Shown here piece after piece: positions 11,700 to 23,163 of a DNA stretch of 64,000 nt. The notes below the pieces were generated by a model, which saw nothing but the letters and a program-made list of their open reading frames with translations, ran no database searches and was not told the DNA's origin. Position 1 is the first letter of the stretch. Every line of letters begins with the position of its first letter. The stretch comes from Plasmodium relictum (lineage: Eukaryota; Apicomplexa; Aconoidasida; Haemosporida; Plasmodiidae): contig NC_041692.1 in the NCBI RefSeq assembly GCF_900005765.1, positions 2,480,001 to 2,544,000 on the forward strand. Reading direction: 5' to 3'. The position numbers were made by a program, and so were the translations under genes.

Positions 11700-12702
11700 A
11701 TGGTTTGTAATGAAAATAAGCAATTATTTTTATATGTAAAAAGAGAAAATGAGAAATTAAAAAAAAAAAAAAAAAAATTAACTTTAATATTTTATTTATT
11801 TTTTTTTTTAGTTGTCTAATATATTTGGAAGTGTGTGCTCAATAAGCTTAAATATAGATCCTGGAGAAAATAGAAAATTTGCATTTTTAAGAAAAGATAA
11901 AAAGGGTGAAAGATGCCCAATTTTTTCAGATGGTGAAGATATAAATGGAACAGCAACAATAAGTTTAAAACCTGGTAAAAAATTTGAACATTATGGTATT
12001 AAATTAGAATTAATTGGACAGATAAATATATTAAATGATAAGACAAATTCATATGATTTTTTTTCAATGTCAAAAGATTTAGAACCTCCAGGCTTATTAA
12101 TAGAAAGTAAACAATTCAAATGGAAATTTTCATCAGTTGATAAACAACATGAATCATATTTTGGAGTAAATGTGCAACTCAGATATTTTGTTAGATTAAA
12201 TATTATAAAAGGATACTCTGGTAATATACAAAAGGAGCTTGATTTTATTGTACAGAATTTGTCTATTCCTCCTGAAATAAATAACACAATAAAAATGGAA
12301 GTAGGAATAGAAGATTGCTTACATATAGAATTTGAATATGATAAATCCAAATATCATTTAAAAGATGTGGTTGTAGGAAAAGTTTATTTTTTATTAGTAA
12401 GAATAAAAATAAAACACATGGAATTAGATATTATAAAAATGGAAACATCAGGCGTAGGCAAGAATTATACAACTGAATCTGTTACTTTATCAAAATTTGA
12501 AATAATGGATGGATCACCAACAAAATCTGAGTGTATACCAGTTAGATTATATTTAAGTGGTTTTGATTTAACTCCTACATATAAAAATATTCAGAATAAA
12601 TTTTCAGTTAAATACTATATTAATCTTATTATTGTTGATGAGGAAGAAAGACGATATTTTAAAAAGCAAGAAATTTTTCTTTGGAGAAAAAAGTTGGGGT
12701 AA
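11700..12702 (+). CDS. VPS26: Vacuolar protein sorting-associated protein 26 (retromer subunit)
   Basis: The main exon (11812-12702) is almost collinear with VPS26 from other eukaryotes: [10 protein letters not shown] near the start, [25 protein letters not shown], then the highly conserved [45 protein letters not shown] and the end [14 protein letters not shown]. It has the usual two arrestin-like beta-sandwich halves. VPS26 forms the cargo-recognition core of retromer with VPS35 and VPS29 on endosomes and recycles receptors to the Golgi. The main exon has no ATG at the right place and begins with a splice acceptor then TTG TCT. The only good solution is an exon 1 made of the start codon alone (11700-11702, followed by GTTTGT), intron 11703-11811, phase 0, giving MLSNIFGS and 297 aa. 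Confidence 0.93.
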
Positions 12703-13794
12703 CATCTTTTTTTTTAATATAAAATATTCTTATAATTTTAGTCTTATATTTAAATTCTAACATTTATGTATAAGAAATTGTTTTTAGTATAAATAATATG
12801 AGTACATTCAAGTATATATATATCTTTTTTTTCTCTTTTAAATTTTATATTTTAATTAAATTTATTATTTATATTGTAATAATTTTTTTTCTATATATAT
12901 ATTTTGATTACTTATACTATATTTCCATTTTTATAAATAATGCTACATTGTTATAAAAATTTTTTTTTTTTTTTTTTTTTTCTCATTTTTTTTTTTATAG
13001 ATTTTTGCTTAATACATTTTTTCTCTATTATCTTATTTATATATTAGCTATGATATTTTAATTAATAGATTTCATTAAAGAAAAGAAATTAATATTATAT
13101 TTAAAATTTGCATATTTCCATATAAGAAATGATGAGAAATTAAAAATAAAAAAATATGGTTACAAATACTATAAATATTTGTTGTGCTTTCTTTTTAATA
13201 ATATAATTATTTTTAAAGAAAGAGCAAATTATTTAGAAAGTAATAAAATGTAAAAGAAATTTTATTTTTCAATTTAGTTAAATAATGTACTATTAAACTA
13301 TTTGAGTTTTAATCCTCAAAAAATATACATATATAAATTTAGTACGTACACAAAAAGTATGATAACAAAAAGTTTTTAATAAATATTTATAGAAAAATAC
13401 TATTTATAAAGAATAGAGAAATTTCTATATTTTAAAACATTCATTATTTTTTATTTTTTATTTGTCTTTTTTTCTTTCTTTTCTTTCCACCAAATTGTCT
13501 ATTATTTTTTTAATTTTTCTTTTGAATAAGATTATATAGGTAAGTATATAAATATACTTAAGTAATAATTTCATTAATAAATTATAAGTTGTTTGTTAGT
13601 TTCACATACATATATATATATTTTTTATAATTTATCATACTGTAAATTTAACATTTTCAAAATAAATTTACAATATATCATAGCTGTGTGTATATATGTG
13701 TGTGCATAAAATAAATAAAAAAAAAATTTTTTTTTTTTTATATATATTTAATAAAACAACATAGTATATTTAATGTTATTTTTTTACTTCTACA
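12703..13794. other. Intergenic region after VPS26
   Basis: This 1.1-kb spacer between two same-strand genes holds T tracts (longest near 12961-12980) and short TA runs near 12890 and 13610. I see no coding or RNA gene in it. Confidence 0.6.
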
Positions 13795-15741
13795 ATGGAA
13801 AATACGGTGAAGAGAAGTAGAGAAACGTTTATAAATTTACTAGAAACAGGATATTCAAGTAGACAAAAAGAAAATGAAATAAAATTATTTGAAAATATAA
13901 AAACTGACATTAGTGTCATTATAAGTGAACAATTAAAAAAAAGATCAAAAACTGAATTTGAATTAACAACAATTGAAAAAAAATTTATCTATTTAAAAAA
14001 CATATATGATGAATTAGAAAAATTATTAAAAAGACAAAATGTTGAATTAAAAAATGAAGAAGAACTAATTAATAATTATTTTGACTATACTACAACTAAT
14101 TTAGATTATATATTTATAAAATATGAAAGTATAATTAGTGACTTATCAAAAATAAACAATGATACGAAATTAAAACTAAAAAATATTAAGGAAAAGGAAT
14201 TATTAGAATTTCAATCTTCCTGTGAGTCAATTAAAGAAAAAACTAATAATTTAAAAGAAATTAAGGATAATATAATAAATATAAAAAGTACCATATCAAA
14301 TTTATTGGAAGAATATGAAAACATAAAAAAAGAGACAGAATTAAAGAAAGAAGAAAAAATAGAAATTGAAAAAAATTATAAATATTTACTAATAAAAATT
14401 GAAGGATTTAGAAAAGAATTTGACAATATAAAAGAAAAGTGCAATTATCAAATGAATGAAAAAAAAAAAAGTTCAAGTAATTTAAATATTATTGAAGAAA
14501 AAATAAAAGATTTAAATAGTATAATTCAAAATCTGTGTATAGATAACAAAAAGGTTATTAGTGATTTAAATAATTTGGAAGAGGACAATCAAAATATTCT
14601 CATGAATTTACTTGAATATAATGCTAATTTAAATGAAAAATGCGATAATTTATCTACAGAAATAAACACCTTAAAAAATGAAATTTCCGATCTTCATATT
14701 AAAAAAGAATTATTAGATGATAATTACAAAAATTTAGAAGTGAAATTAAAAGACATATCGAAAATATGTGAAGAAAAAAAAAAAGAAGATGAAATTGCTA
14801 ATAAATTTGTAAAGAATAAAAGTGATGAATTAATCAAAAATAAAAATAAATTAAAAGATAAGGAAAAAGAATATTCTTGTTTAAATGACAAATACAATTT
14901 TATAAAGAATGAAAATTTACAATTACAGGAATCGTATTATTCCATTGAAAATCAATTAAAAAAAATTCATAATGATATTAATGATTATGAAAACACTTTT
15001 CAAATACAAGAAAAGGAATTGATAGAATTAGAAGAAATGAAAGAGAAAAATGAAAAGACAAAAATAGAAATTTTAAGTCTCATAGAAAATTCTGAAAAAT
15101 TATTACAAGAGCAAAAAAATTTTTTTTTTAAAATTTCAAAATTTTTGAATTTAATAAATTTATCAAATGAAGAATATTTAAGGATGAAAAATGAAAGGAA
15201 TATTGAAAAAATGCATAGTTACCAACAAAATTATGAAGAAATGAATAAGTCTTTTAGCAATTTATTTGATGAAATAAAAGAGAAAAGTAGTGTAAGTAAA
15301 AATTTACTAAATGAAGTAGATAATTTTACAAAAAATATACAAAAATATGAAATGGAAATAAGTTCTTTACATGAAGAAAAAAAAAAAATTAAAGAGAATT
15401 TAGAGAATTTAATAGAAGTAAAAGATAAAAACGTAAGAGAAATTGAAAATAGAAAGAAAAATTCTGAACAAAAAATTAAAGAAACAGAAGAAATGCTAAA
15501 ACAAAGATATGAAGAATTGAAAGAAACATTAGTTTATCAATTTAAGAATAAACATGTAGAACACAATAATTTTTTAAAACAAGGAGAAAAAGAAAAATTA
15601 GAATGTAATTTTCAATTGTTTAAATCAGAAATAATTTCCAGTATAGAAAAAGTAAAAGAAGAAAAGAAAAAACAAATAATAGAAAAAGATAGAGAATTAA
15701 AAACATATCAACAAAGATACAATTCCTTAAAAGTTATGTAA
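13795..15741 (+). CDS. Coiled-coil protein of unknown function (648 aa)
   Basis: A single-exon frame of 648 codons. The protein is almost entirely predicted helix, rich in Lys, Glu, Asn and Leu with heptad-like hydrophobic spacing from about residue 40 to the end. There is no signal peptide, membrane segment or zinc motif. A short non-helical head (MENTVKRSRETFINLLETGY) comes first. It could be a structural component of cytoskeleton, centriolar plaque, kinetochore or flagellum. Nothing in the sequence decides among these, and I do not recognise the family. Codon and base usage look like the flanking conserved genes, and the length without a stop in such AT-rich DNA makes it a real gene. Confidence 0.85.
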   Translation: MENTVKRSRETFINLLETGYSSRQKENEIKLFENIKTDISVIISEQLKKRSKTEFELTTIEKKFIYLKNIYDELEKLLKRQNVELKNEEELINNYFDYTTTNLDYIFIKYESIISDLSKINNDTKLKLKNIKEKELLEFQSSCESIKEKTNNLKEIKDNIINIKSTISNLLEEYENIKKETELKKEEKIEIEKNYKYLLIKIEGFRKEFDNIKEKCNYQMNEKKKSSSNLNIIEEKIKDLNSIIQNLCIDNKKVISDLNNLEEDNQNILMNLLEYNANLNEKCDNLSTEINTLKNEISDLHIKKELLDDNYKNLEVKLKDISKICEEKKKEDEIANKFVKNKSDELIKNKNKLKDKEKEYSCLNDKYNFIKNENLQLQESYYSIENQLKKIHNDINDYENTFQIQEKELIELEEMKEKNEKTKIEILSLIENSEKLLQEQKNFFFKISKFLNLINLSNEEYLRMKNERNIEKMHSYQQNYEEMNKSFSNLFDEIKEKSSVSKNLLNEVDNFTKNIQKYEMEISSLHEEKKKIKENLENLIEVKDKNVREIENRKKNSEQKIKETEEMLKQRYEELKETLVYQFKNKHVEHNNFLKQGEKEKLECNFQLFKSEIISSIEKVKEEKKKQIIEKDRELKTYQQRYNSLKVM

Positions 15742-16964
15742 TTAAAATTTTTAAAAACAACTTCATAAATTTTATACAAAAACATTTTAGAAAATTATAT
15801 ATATATGTACATAAATATTAACAAAAAAAAATAAAATAATAATAGTGATAATAAAAATAATAATAAAAATATGAAAAAAATAATAATAATAACTGTCAAT
15901 CTATTTTATTTTATTTTATTTTTGTTTCTTACCTATGTTTGTCTTTTTTGTTTAAATATTTATAATAATTTTTTTTGATAATAATTTCTTTTTTGTTCTA
16001 TGTAAATGTAAGCATAATTTAATGGGATGTAACCACATATAAAAAAAAAAAATACCTACCAATATACACTAATGTAGTTAAAAATTTATTAAATTTTTTT
16101 TTTTGTATCTTTTTTTTTTTTCAATTAAATTTTTTTTTTTTTTTAATCTATTTTAATATAAAAAAGTTCTATTCATTTTGTACATGTATTTTGTACATAT
16201 TCTGTTACAATTTAATTGTTTATTTAATGAAAAAACTGTAAACTTAATTTGAAATTATGTAAACGAATATATAAAAAAGGGATACGTTTATATGTAATTA
16301 AAAATAAAAAGTATCAAAATATATATATATATTAAGGATCACTTAAAAGGTTAAAAATTCTAAAAGTTTATAAGTTACATATAAAAAAAAATGAAGATGA
16401 CAAATGAGGCAACAAAATATATATAAATAAATAAATTATATAATAAAAATAAATTATCAAGGGGAAAAAAAAAAATCAAAGGCAAACAAAAAAAAAAAAT
16501 TAAGCTTATATAAAAAATATTACTTAATAATTTAAAGAAAAAAAAAAAAAAAAATGATAGATTCCTAAAGATATATAATTACAAAAGAGAAAAAGCTATA
16601 TAAATAAATATTAAAAATTCTTAAAAAAAAAAGAAATGCTGTACCAAGTAAAAATTAAATGCCATTTTACTGTAAGAAGTTACGATTAATGAATGATTAT
16701 AAAAAAAAAATGAAAGTATAAATTTGTAAAGTTAAAAATATTTGTAAAATATTTTTTTTTATCACAATTACCAAGTTTTTAAATATATATATTTATATAT
16801 GGATTTATTTTCTTAAAATAATTGAAAAATTAGAAATTATTACACTGAAGAAAATATTTAAAATAATTCTAATTTTAATGAAATATAATTCTTTTAAATG
16901 AGAAGTACATATATATACTTTCTTTTTCATTTGTGCAAAAATATGCTTTTTATATATTTGTAAT
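15742..16964. other. Intergenic region before AP-3 sigma
   Basis: This 1.2-kb stretch between two same-strand genes has dense poly(dA) and poly(dT) tracts and a short AAT-repeat patch near 15835-15890. No gene is seen. The promoter of the AP-3 sigma gene should be here. Confidence 0.6.
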
Positions 16965-17438
16965 ATGATAAAAGGTGTAATAATAATTAATAATTCCGGA
17001 AAACCAAGATTTTTACGTTTTTATGATGGAAGTAGTCATGAGAGACAACAATTAATAATTAAAAAAATTCATGAAATTTTAACAAAAAGATTGGATAAAG
17101 AATGTTGTTGTTTTATTGAAGACAAGGAATTATTCGATTCAGATGTAAAAGTTGTATATAGGCATTTTGCTACTTTATATTTCGTTTTTATTATTGATAC
17201 TATGGAAAGTGAATTAGGAATTTTAGATTTAATTCAAGTCTTTGTTCAAGTTTTAGATGCTAATTTCGAAAATGTTTGTGAACTGGATTTAATATATAAT
17301 TATGAACAAATTAATTATATATTAGACGAAATAATTATGGGGGGCATAGTATTAGAAACAAATATAGATACAATAATTAGTTCAATAAATGGATCTAAAA
17401 AATTAATTGAAAATGAATCTTCTTTTTTCGGTGACTAA
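16965..17438 (+). CDS. AP3S: AP-3 adaptor complex subunit sigma
   Basis: A single exon of 157 codons, the usual length for small clathrin-adaptor chains. It starts MIKGVIIINNSGKPRFLRFY, like animal AP-3 sigma, and shares YRHFATLYFVFIIDTMESEL, GILDLIQVFVQVLD, FENVCELDLIYN and MGGIVLETN, a set that separates AP-3 sigma from AP-1 and AP-2 sigma. It should be one longin-fold chain of the delta/beta3/mu3/sigma3 complex that sorts cargo from Golgi or endosomes to lysosome-related organelles. The C-terminal dozen residues (KKLIENESSFFGD) are divergent, as usual. It lies 0.7 kb from the convergent eIF2B-beta gene. Confidence 0.95.
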   Translation: MIKGVIIINNSGKPRFLRFYDGSSHERQQLIIKKIHEILTKRLDKECCCFIEDKELFDSDVKVVYRHFATLYFVFIIDTMESELGILDLIQVFVQVLDANFENVCELDLIYNYEQINYILDEIIMGGIVLETNIDTIISSINGSKKLIENESSFFGD

Positions 17439-18131
17439 ATAGACAAATATTTCATTTTATTTTATTCAAAAAGAAGAGATATAAAATAATAAATATTTTA
17501 AGTTATAATTTTTTGTACATTTAAATGCTTCTTGTCAAAAAAAAAAAAAAAAAAAAAAAGAGAGAAAAAGAATATAAATAATAATATGCAAAGGAATAAA
17601 TAAAAAATAAATAAAATCATATATATATATAAAAGAAAATACTTACAAACTAATAGTTAAAAATGAAAATTATACTTTCCATCAAATTGTAATTTACTTT
17701 AAAAATAATTTAATTTAAAAAAAAAAAAAAATATTATGCATTGTTATAAGCAAATTTATATATTAACTATATTCCACAAATATATATATAAATTTTTTTT
17801 TTCTTTCTTTTTTCTTTTTTGCGTTACTATTTTTAAAATTACGTGTACTTTGATACATATAAAACAAATATCGAAAAAAAAAAAAAATTTTCATTAGCTT
17901 ATATAAAAAATATACGTAGATAGATAACTGCATTAAATGTATACAGTATACAAAATTTAACATGTGCACATTTTACAAAAAAATATATATAAAAAAATTA
18001 TATAAGAAATATTATAAATTTTATATGTGAATATATATAATTAAAATATATATATTTTTATAAAGTTTATATGTTTCTATCATTTGAGTGGTATTTAATT
18101 TTTCATAAAAGATTTAAGTGATTTTCAAATT
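17439..18131. other. Convergent intergenic region (AP3S / eIF2B-beta)
   Basis: A 0.7-kb stretch holding the 3' ends of two facing genes: a 20-base A tract near 17540, further A/T tracts and short TA runs. No gene is seen. The frame at 17763-17969 is low-complexity. Confidence 0.6.
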
Positions 18132-19901
18132 TTAATCAAAGCTCAAATCCAAATCATCTGGATGATATTTTTTTTTTGTAATATTATATAATTGAAAAGA
18201 GTCTACTAGTCCCATTTCAGTTATATATAAAGTTATTAAATGTTCAGGTATATAATCATATTTGGGAATTCTAACATATAAATTTTCAGTATCATTATAT
18301 ATCATTGATGGACCAGGTTGTAACTCATTTTGTTTTAAAGGATCATATAAAGGAACATATATTAACTTAAATAATGGTAATACAATAGTTACAGGTTTAC
18401 AATTGAATTGTGCTGAACAAGCAATGTTATAACCACCAACTTTTGTGATTGCGCCACCTGAAGATGAAACAGCTACTGATCCTAAAACAACTTTTGTAAC
18501 TTTTGGAATAACTGCAAAAACAGCCGAATCAGATATATATGTTGTATCAACTCCGTCTTCACTTAGCAATTTTGCCATTCGAAACCCACTTCTATTTATA
18601 TCTCCTCCAACAACTATAACGGAAATACCATCTTTTTTTTTATTTATTGTTTTTAAAAACCTTTCAACTCCAACAGAATATCCCAATGTTAAAATGACAT
18701 CATTTTCCATGAATAAATCATATGAAGTTCTTTGTTCAGCTTCTTCCCATGATATATCTATTTCTGCAATTAATTCTGATACTCCTTCAATAATAGAATG
18801 CTTTAGTGTGCTGGTTGCTGGTATCTTATAAGTACTTTCATTGGAAGTATTTTCAAAATAAAGAGAAAAAGATCTCTCAAAATTTTTAATCTCTCGTTCA
18901 TACTTTAAATTATTATTAATACAAATGTTATTTAATTTATCACTTATATCTTTACTTTTATTTAAATTATCAATATAATTATTATTATATAAATACAGTT
19001 GTTTAAAATGCTCTGTCCTTATTATGGTTAATACTCTTCTTATTATATTGGGTATAACAAAAAACATCTTATTATTTTTTATAATTTCCTTTCCTAAATA
19101 TTTTATAATTTCAATTAAATCATGTACACTATTCCACTGGGATACTTCAACCACCTTTTTTAACACTTCTGCAATTTTTTTCCCAACTAAATGACTTCCT
19201 TTAACGTCTCCATTTTTGAATCCTTCATTTAATATATTAATAATACCCTTTAACCAATATGCAATCATCATTTCATTTTGTCTTTCTTTTTTTATTTTGT
19301 CGCTTCTTTTTTTTTTTTTCTCAAATTTAATTTCTTCCTTATTACATTCATTCTTATAATTACTAATAGTTTCATTATTATTTTTTTCCTCACCATCAAC
19401 CTTATCTGAAATGTACTCTTTTTCATCAGAATCTTTTATTATATTTTCCCTATTATTTTCATTTTTATTTTCTTTATCATTATTTTTGATCTCAATATTT
19501 TTATTACTTTGTTCAAAACTTTTATTGATAATTTCATTTTTTTTATCTTCATTTTTCGTTAATTCTTTTAATTTATCTTCTATCTTTTCTTTATTAATTA
19601 ATTCATAATTATCATCACAATAATTATCACAAATTTTTTCAGAATTAGTTAAATACAAATTATCATCTAAAATGTGTTTTTCATTATTCTCTTTAGTGGT
19701 AGTGTTATCTTTTTTTTTATCAAAATTTGATTCGTTATTGTTATTTACATCGTCTTTATTATTATAATTTATTTTATCTATTAATTTTATATTTTTATTT
19801 GTTTTTTCATTTAAATCAAAATTAGAATTTACTTGTTTTTCTATGTTTATAACTTCATTCAAAACTTCTTCGTAATTATTTTTTTTTATGTGTAAATCCA
19901 T
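18132..19901 (-). CDS. EIF2B2: Translation initiation factor eIF2B subunit beta
   Basis: 589 codons, single exon. Residues 1 to about 200 are an Asn/Lys/Glu-rich extension without homologues. The conserved regulatory-subunit fold runs from about residue 205 (IAYWLKGIINILNEG) to the end. Markers shared with eIF2B-beta are WNSVHDLIEIIKYLG, IPNIIRRVLTIIRTE (typical of beta rather than alpha or delta), DVILTLGYSVGVERFL, the Rossmann-like SVIVVGGD, KVVLGSVAVSSSGGAITKVG, and the C-terminal DYIPEHLITLYITEMG and YHPDDLDL. eIF2B is the guanine-nucleotide exchange factor of eIF2. The beta subunit is in the core that senses phosphorylated eIF2-alpha, which in Plasmodium links stress kinases to translational arrest. 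It is larger than the human protein (about 350 aa) only because of the N-terminal extension. It is divergent from the TFIIA-gamma gene. Confidence 0.92.
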   Translation of the reverse strand: MDLHIKKNNYEEVLNEVINIEKQVNSNFDLNEKTNKNIKLIDKINYNNKDDVNNNNESNFDKKKDNTTTKENNEKHILDDNLYLTNSEKICDNYCDDNYELINKEKIEDKLKELTKNEDKKNEIINKSFEQSNKNIEIKNNDKENKNENNRENIIKDSDEKEYISDKVDGEEKNNNETISNYKNECNKEEIKFEKKKKRSDKIKKERQNEMMIAYWLKGIINILNEGFKNGDVKGSHLVGKKIAEVLKKVVEVSQWNSVHDLIEIIKYLGKEIIKNNKMFFVIPNIIRRVLTIIRTEHFKQLYLYNNNYIDNLNKSKDISDKLNNICINNNLKYEREIKNFERSFSLYFENTSNESTYKIPATSTLKHSIIEGVSELIAEIDISWEEAEQRTSYDLFMENDVILTLGYSVGVERFLKTINKKKDGISVIVVGGDINRSGFRMAKLLSEDGVDTTYISDSAVFAVIPKVTKVVLGSVAVSSSGGAITKVGGYNIACSAQFNCKPVTIVLPLFKLIYVPLYDPLKQNELQPGPSMIYNDTENLYVRIPKYDYIPEHLITLYITEMGLVDSFQLYNITKKKYHPDDLDLSFD

Positions 19902-21302
19902 GATTTCTTTATTTATTCTATTCTTCTTATTTAAAAATTTTTTGTTTAAAATTTAATTTATTTTTCATTTTATTATTATTAAGAGAAAAAAAATAAATTC
20001 ATTCATCCCACATTAGTGTAATTGCATAGCTTTTATTTGATATTACACAACAAAATATTTATTTGAAACAAAAAAATAAAAATAAAATAATAAATATTAG
20101 AAAAAAGAAAAAAAAGAAAATAATTATTAAAATAAAAAAAAAAATTTAAAGAATGCATTAGAAAAAAAAAATAAAAGATGATATTTTTTTTTGATGTATA
20201 ATATATACTGTATTTAGATGTATTTCATTAATATATGGATTACAAAATAAATAAGATTATAAGTATTATTCTTTTTTCTTGTTTTATTTATTTTTAAAGT
20301 TCACTAAATGCAATGTTGAAAGTACAAAAAAATATTATTAAAAAAAAATAAATTAATAAAAGATAAAAAATATTTTAATTTTTTTTTTTTCCTTAAAAAT
20401 TTTTCTTTATATTCACTAATTTTATATATATATTTAAAAATGATTTATAATTTTTACCCTTAATTTTTTAATGTTTTATATAAAATATAAGTTCAAAAAA
20501 AAAAAAAAATATATTGAAAAATAAAATAAAACACATTTCATATATATTTATAAGAAGTAGTAAAAAAGGAATGCACTTTTTTTTTTTATGTATAATAAAA
20601 ATAAAATATGAAATCCCATTTTCCATAAAAAAAAAAAAAATAAGCGTATATAAAATTAAAAAATATACAAAATTTTTTTAAAAAATAGAAATTGTGTTCG
20701 GTTTTTTTATAAAAAAAGATTTGTTTTGAAAGTTTGTTTTAAATATTATTTCATATTTTTTAAGGAATAAAAGTAAATGTATATTATCTATATACATATA
20801 TATAATTTTTTATATTACTTATTTTTTATATATTATAATTTTGAATCAATTATAAAATACTATCTTTTTATTTTTGTCACAACTCATTTGATGTATCATA
20901 TTAATTTATGATAATAATTTAAAAAGATTAACATAAAAATATATACACATTTTTTTAAAAAATATATATTTTTTTAAAACTATGTAATTCTATTTTAATT
21001 GTATTTCATATAAATTAACTTTTCTTTTTTTTAAATTTTAATTATAGAAACTTTCTAATTTTAATTGTTCATGAAATCAAGTTTTAGAGTAAACTTATAA
21101 GAGCTTCAACTTTTTTTTATTTTTATTAGACTTTCCTATTTTTAACTATTTTATTTATTTTTACAAGTATTATATTTTTTAAAACAAAGACTCCTGTTGT
21201 TTTTAATAGAATATTATGCAACTTTAAAAAAAAGAAAATTATAATTATGAATAATTAAAACAGTAAAAGAATACATAATTATGAATAATAATAATTAAAA
21301 AA
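19902..21302. promoter_or_regulatory. Divergent promoter region (eIF2B-beta / TFIIA-gamma)
   Basis: A 1.4-kb region between two genes transcribed in opposite directions. It must hold both promoters and 5' UTRs. It contains A and T tracts but I find no individual motif I can defend. Confidence 0.6.
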
Positions 21303-21926
21303 ATGATGGAACAAGGAAATTTTGATGAGAAATTTGGGAATTCTATTTTATTAGAAGCTTTAAAAGAAGCACTTAAGCAAATGATAGAAGAATTTTATGT
21401 AGAAAAGGAAATAGGAATTAAAATTTATAAACAAGCATGTTCAGTAAGTTAAATATATATATATGCGAATTTTAAGTATAGAATCTATATTTTGTAATTT
21501 TCTTTTTATTTTATTTTTTCCTTCTAACAGAATATAAAAAAAGAAATACTAGATAATTCTAACCAATTATCAGACATTAATGTCAGTGGTCATTTAAAAA
21601 GTTATTATTGTAGAAACGATGTTTGGACTTTTTTTTTTAAAAATACTCTTTTTAAAATTAATAAAAATAAAAAAACAAAAAATTATTCAAAAGATTATAA
21701 AAGTTATCAGCCATTAAATTTAAAAGTTTATAAAAACTTTCATAATAAAAAAGAGGAATTTTTAAAATATAGTATAGACAATAATAATGTTAAAATTTTA
21801 AAAAATTTTAGTAAGCTTTATTCAAATATTATTCATAATGAAAATAATGAAAATGATATTGACGATATTTTTTTTTATTATGACGGGTTGATAAAAGTAT
21901 TATGTGTTGAAGAAGCATTTATGTAG
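21303..21926 (+). CDS. Transcription initiation factor TFIIA, small (gamma) subunit, divergent
   Basis: Two exons, 21303-21443 and 21531-21926, intron GTAAGT...AACAG, phase 0, 178 aa. The four-helix-bundle half is recognisable: FGNSILLEALKEALKQM matches the family's LGNSLQESLDELI pattern, followed by a helix ending in IYKQACSNIKKEI. The beta-barrel half keeps SGHLKSYYCRNDVWTFFFKN against the family's GSLNTYRFCDNVWTFVL. The final strand (DGLIKVLCVEEAF) is displaced by an insertion of about 75 residues rich in Lys, Asn and Tyr, so the protein is longer than the usual 105-120 aa. TFIIA-gamma pairs with TFIIA alpha/beta and stabilises TBP on TATA elements. The first two codons are both ATG, so the start could be 21303 or 21306. 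Confidence 0.8.
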
Positions 21927-22431
21927 TTAACAAGAAATTATTTATTTTATTTTTTTATTATAATTATAATAATTAGATTTCTTTTTTAATTCTTTTAAAT
22001 TTTATTATTCTTAAAGAAAATGAAAAAAAAAGAAAATAGCAAAAATCAACAAATTATGAAAATTATTTAGAAACTTTTTTTTTATAAAAAAGAAAATACG
22101 CAAGGGTTTTATTTTTATAAATTTTTTTTATTACTATTATATTAAAAAAAAAAAAAAAAAAATATACACAATAAGAAAATAATGAAAAAAATTAAATTAT
22201 AACAAATATATAAAAAAAAAATAATTTATAAAAATAAATATAAGAGAATTAAAAAAAAAAGGAAAATTAAGTGAACTATATGAAAATGCAACTACATAAA
22301 TTTATTTTTTAGTATTTAGAAAAAAAAAAGAAAAAAAAGAAAACTATATAATATCATATAAAAAAATAAGATTGATTAATTTTAAATAACAGTAAAATAA
22401 AATATGAAGGAAATAATATTTGTTTTTGTGT

Positions 22432-22476
<45 letters not shown>

Positions 22477-23163
22477 CATATTTATATATTTATGCTAGTA
22501 TTTATCATATTAAAGCTTTTTTAATAATGATATTAAAGATATAAAAAGAAAAATATATATTTTTATAAATTATATTTAATTATTATTTTATTCATTTATT
22601 TTTATTTTTAAATTATATTTTACAAATATTAATAAAATAAATTACTTAAAAATAATTATTATACATTTTTAATTTCATATATTAAAAATGTAAAATCAGA
22701 ATTATGACGTAACACTCATTTTGAGAAAAAAAATAATATTTATTCAAGCTATAACTTATTATAAATATAACTATAAAATATAAAAAAATTATATTTTTTT
22801 AATTATTGAGTTTAAATTTTATTAATTTTAAAGAAAAAAAATAAAAAAAATAAAATAAAAGATAAATAACATTTTGAATTAATTAACATATCAAAATTGA
22901 AATTATGGAAAATAAATATTATAAAATATTCTTATAAATTTTTAATATGTAGATAACATAGTATCTCCCGTAATTAAATTTTTCAGAGTTATCTTAATTT
23001 TATATAAAATATGTTTTTTAAAATTTCAGTTATTGATTTATTATAATATTTATTTATTTATTTTTTTTTTTTTCATTTCTCTTTCATTATGAGGTATTGA
23101 TATTATCAAAATATTATAATTTTACTTTAAATTTTGATGATATAAAAACTAAAATTAATTAAA
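21927..23163. other. Intergenic region between TFIIA-gamma and RAD16-like genes
   Basis: A 1.2-kb same-strand spacer with A tracts (near 22144-22160), an (AT)19 run at 22435-22473 and no sign of coding sequence. It should contain the promoter of the downstream helicase-like gene. Confidence 0.6.
22435..22473. repeat. (AT)n dinucleotide microsatellite
   Basis: An uninterrupted AT run of about 39 bases in the intergenic spacer upstream of the RAD16-like gene. Confidence 0.95.
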
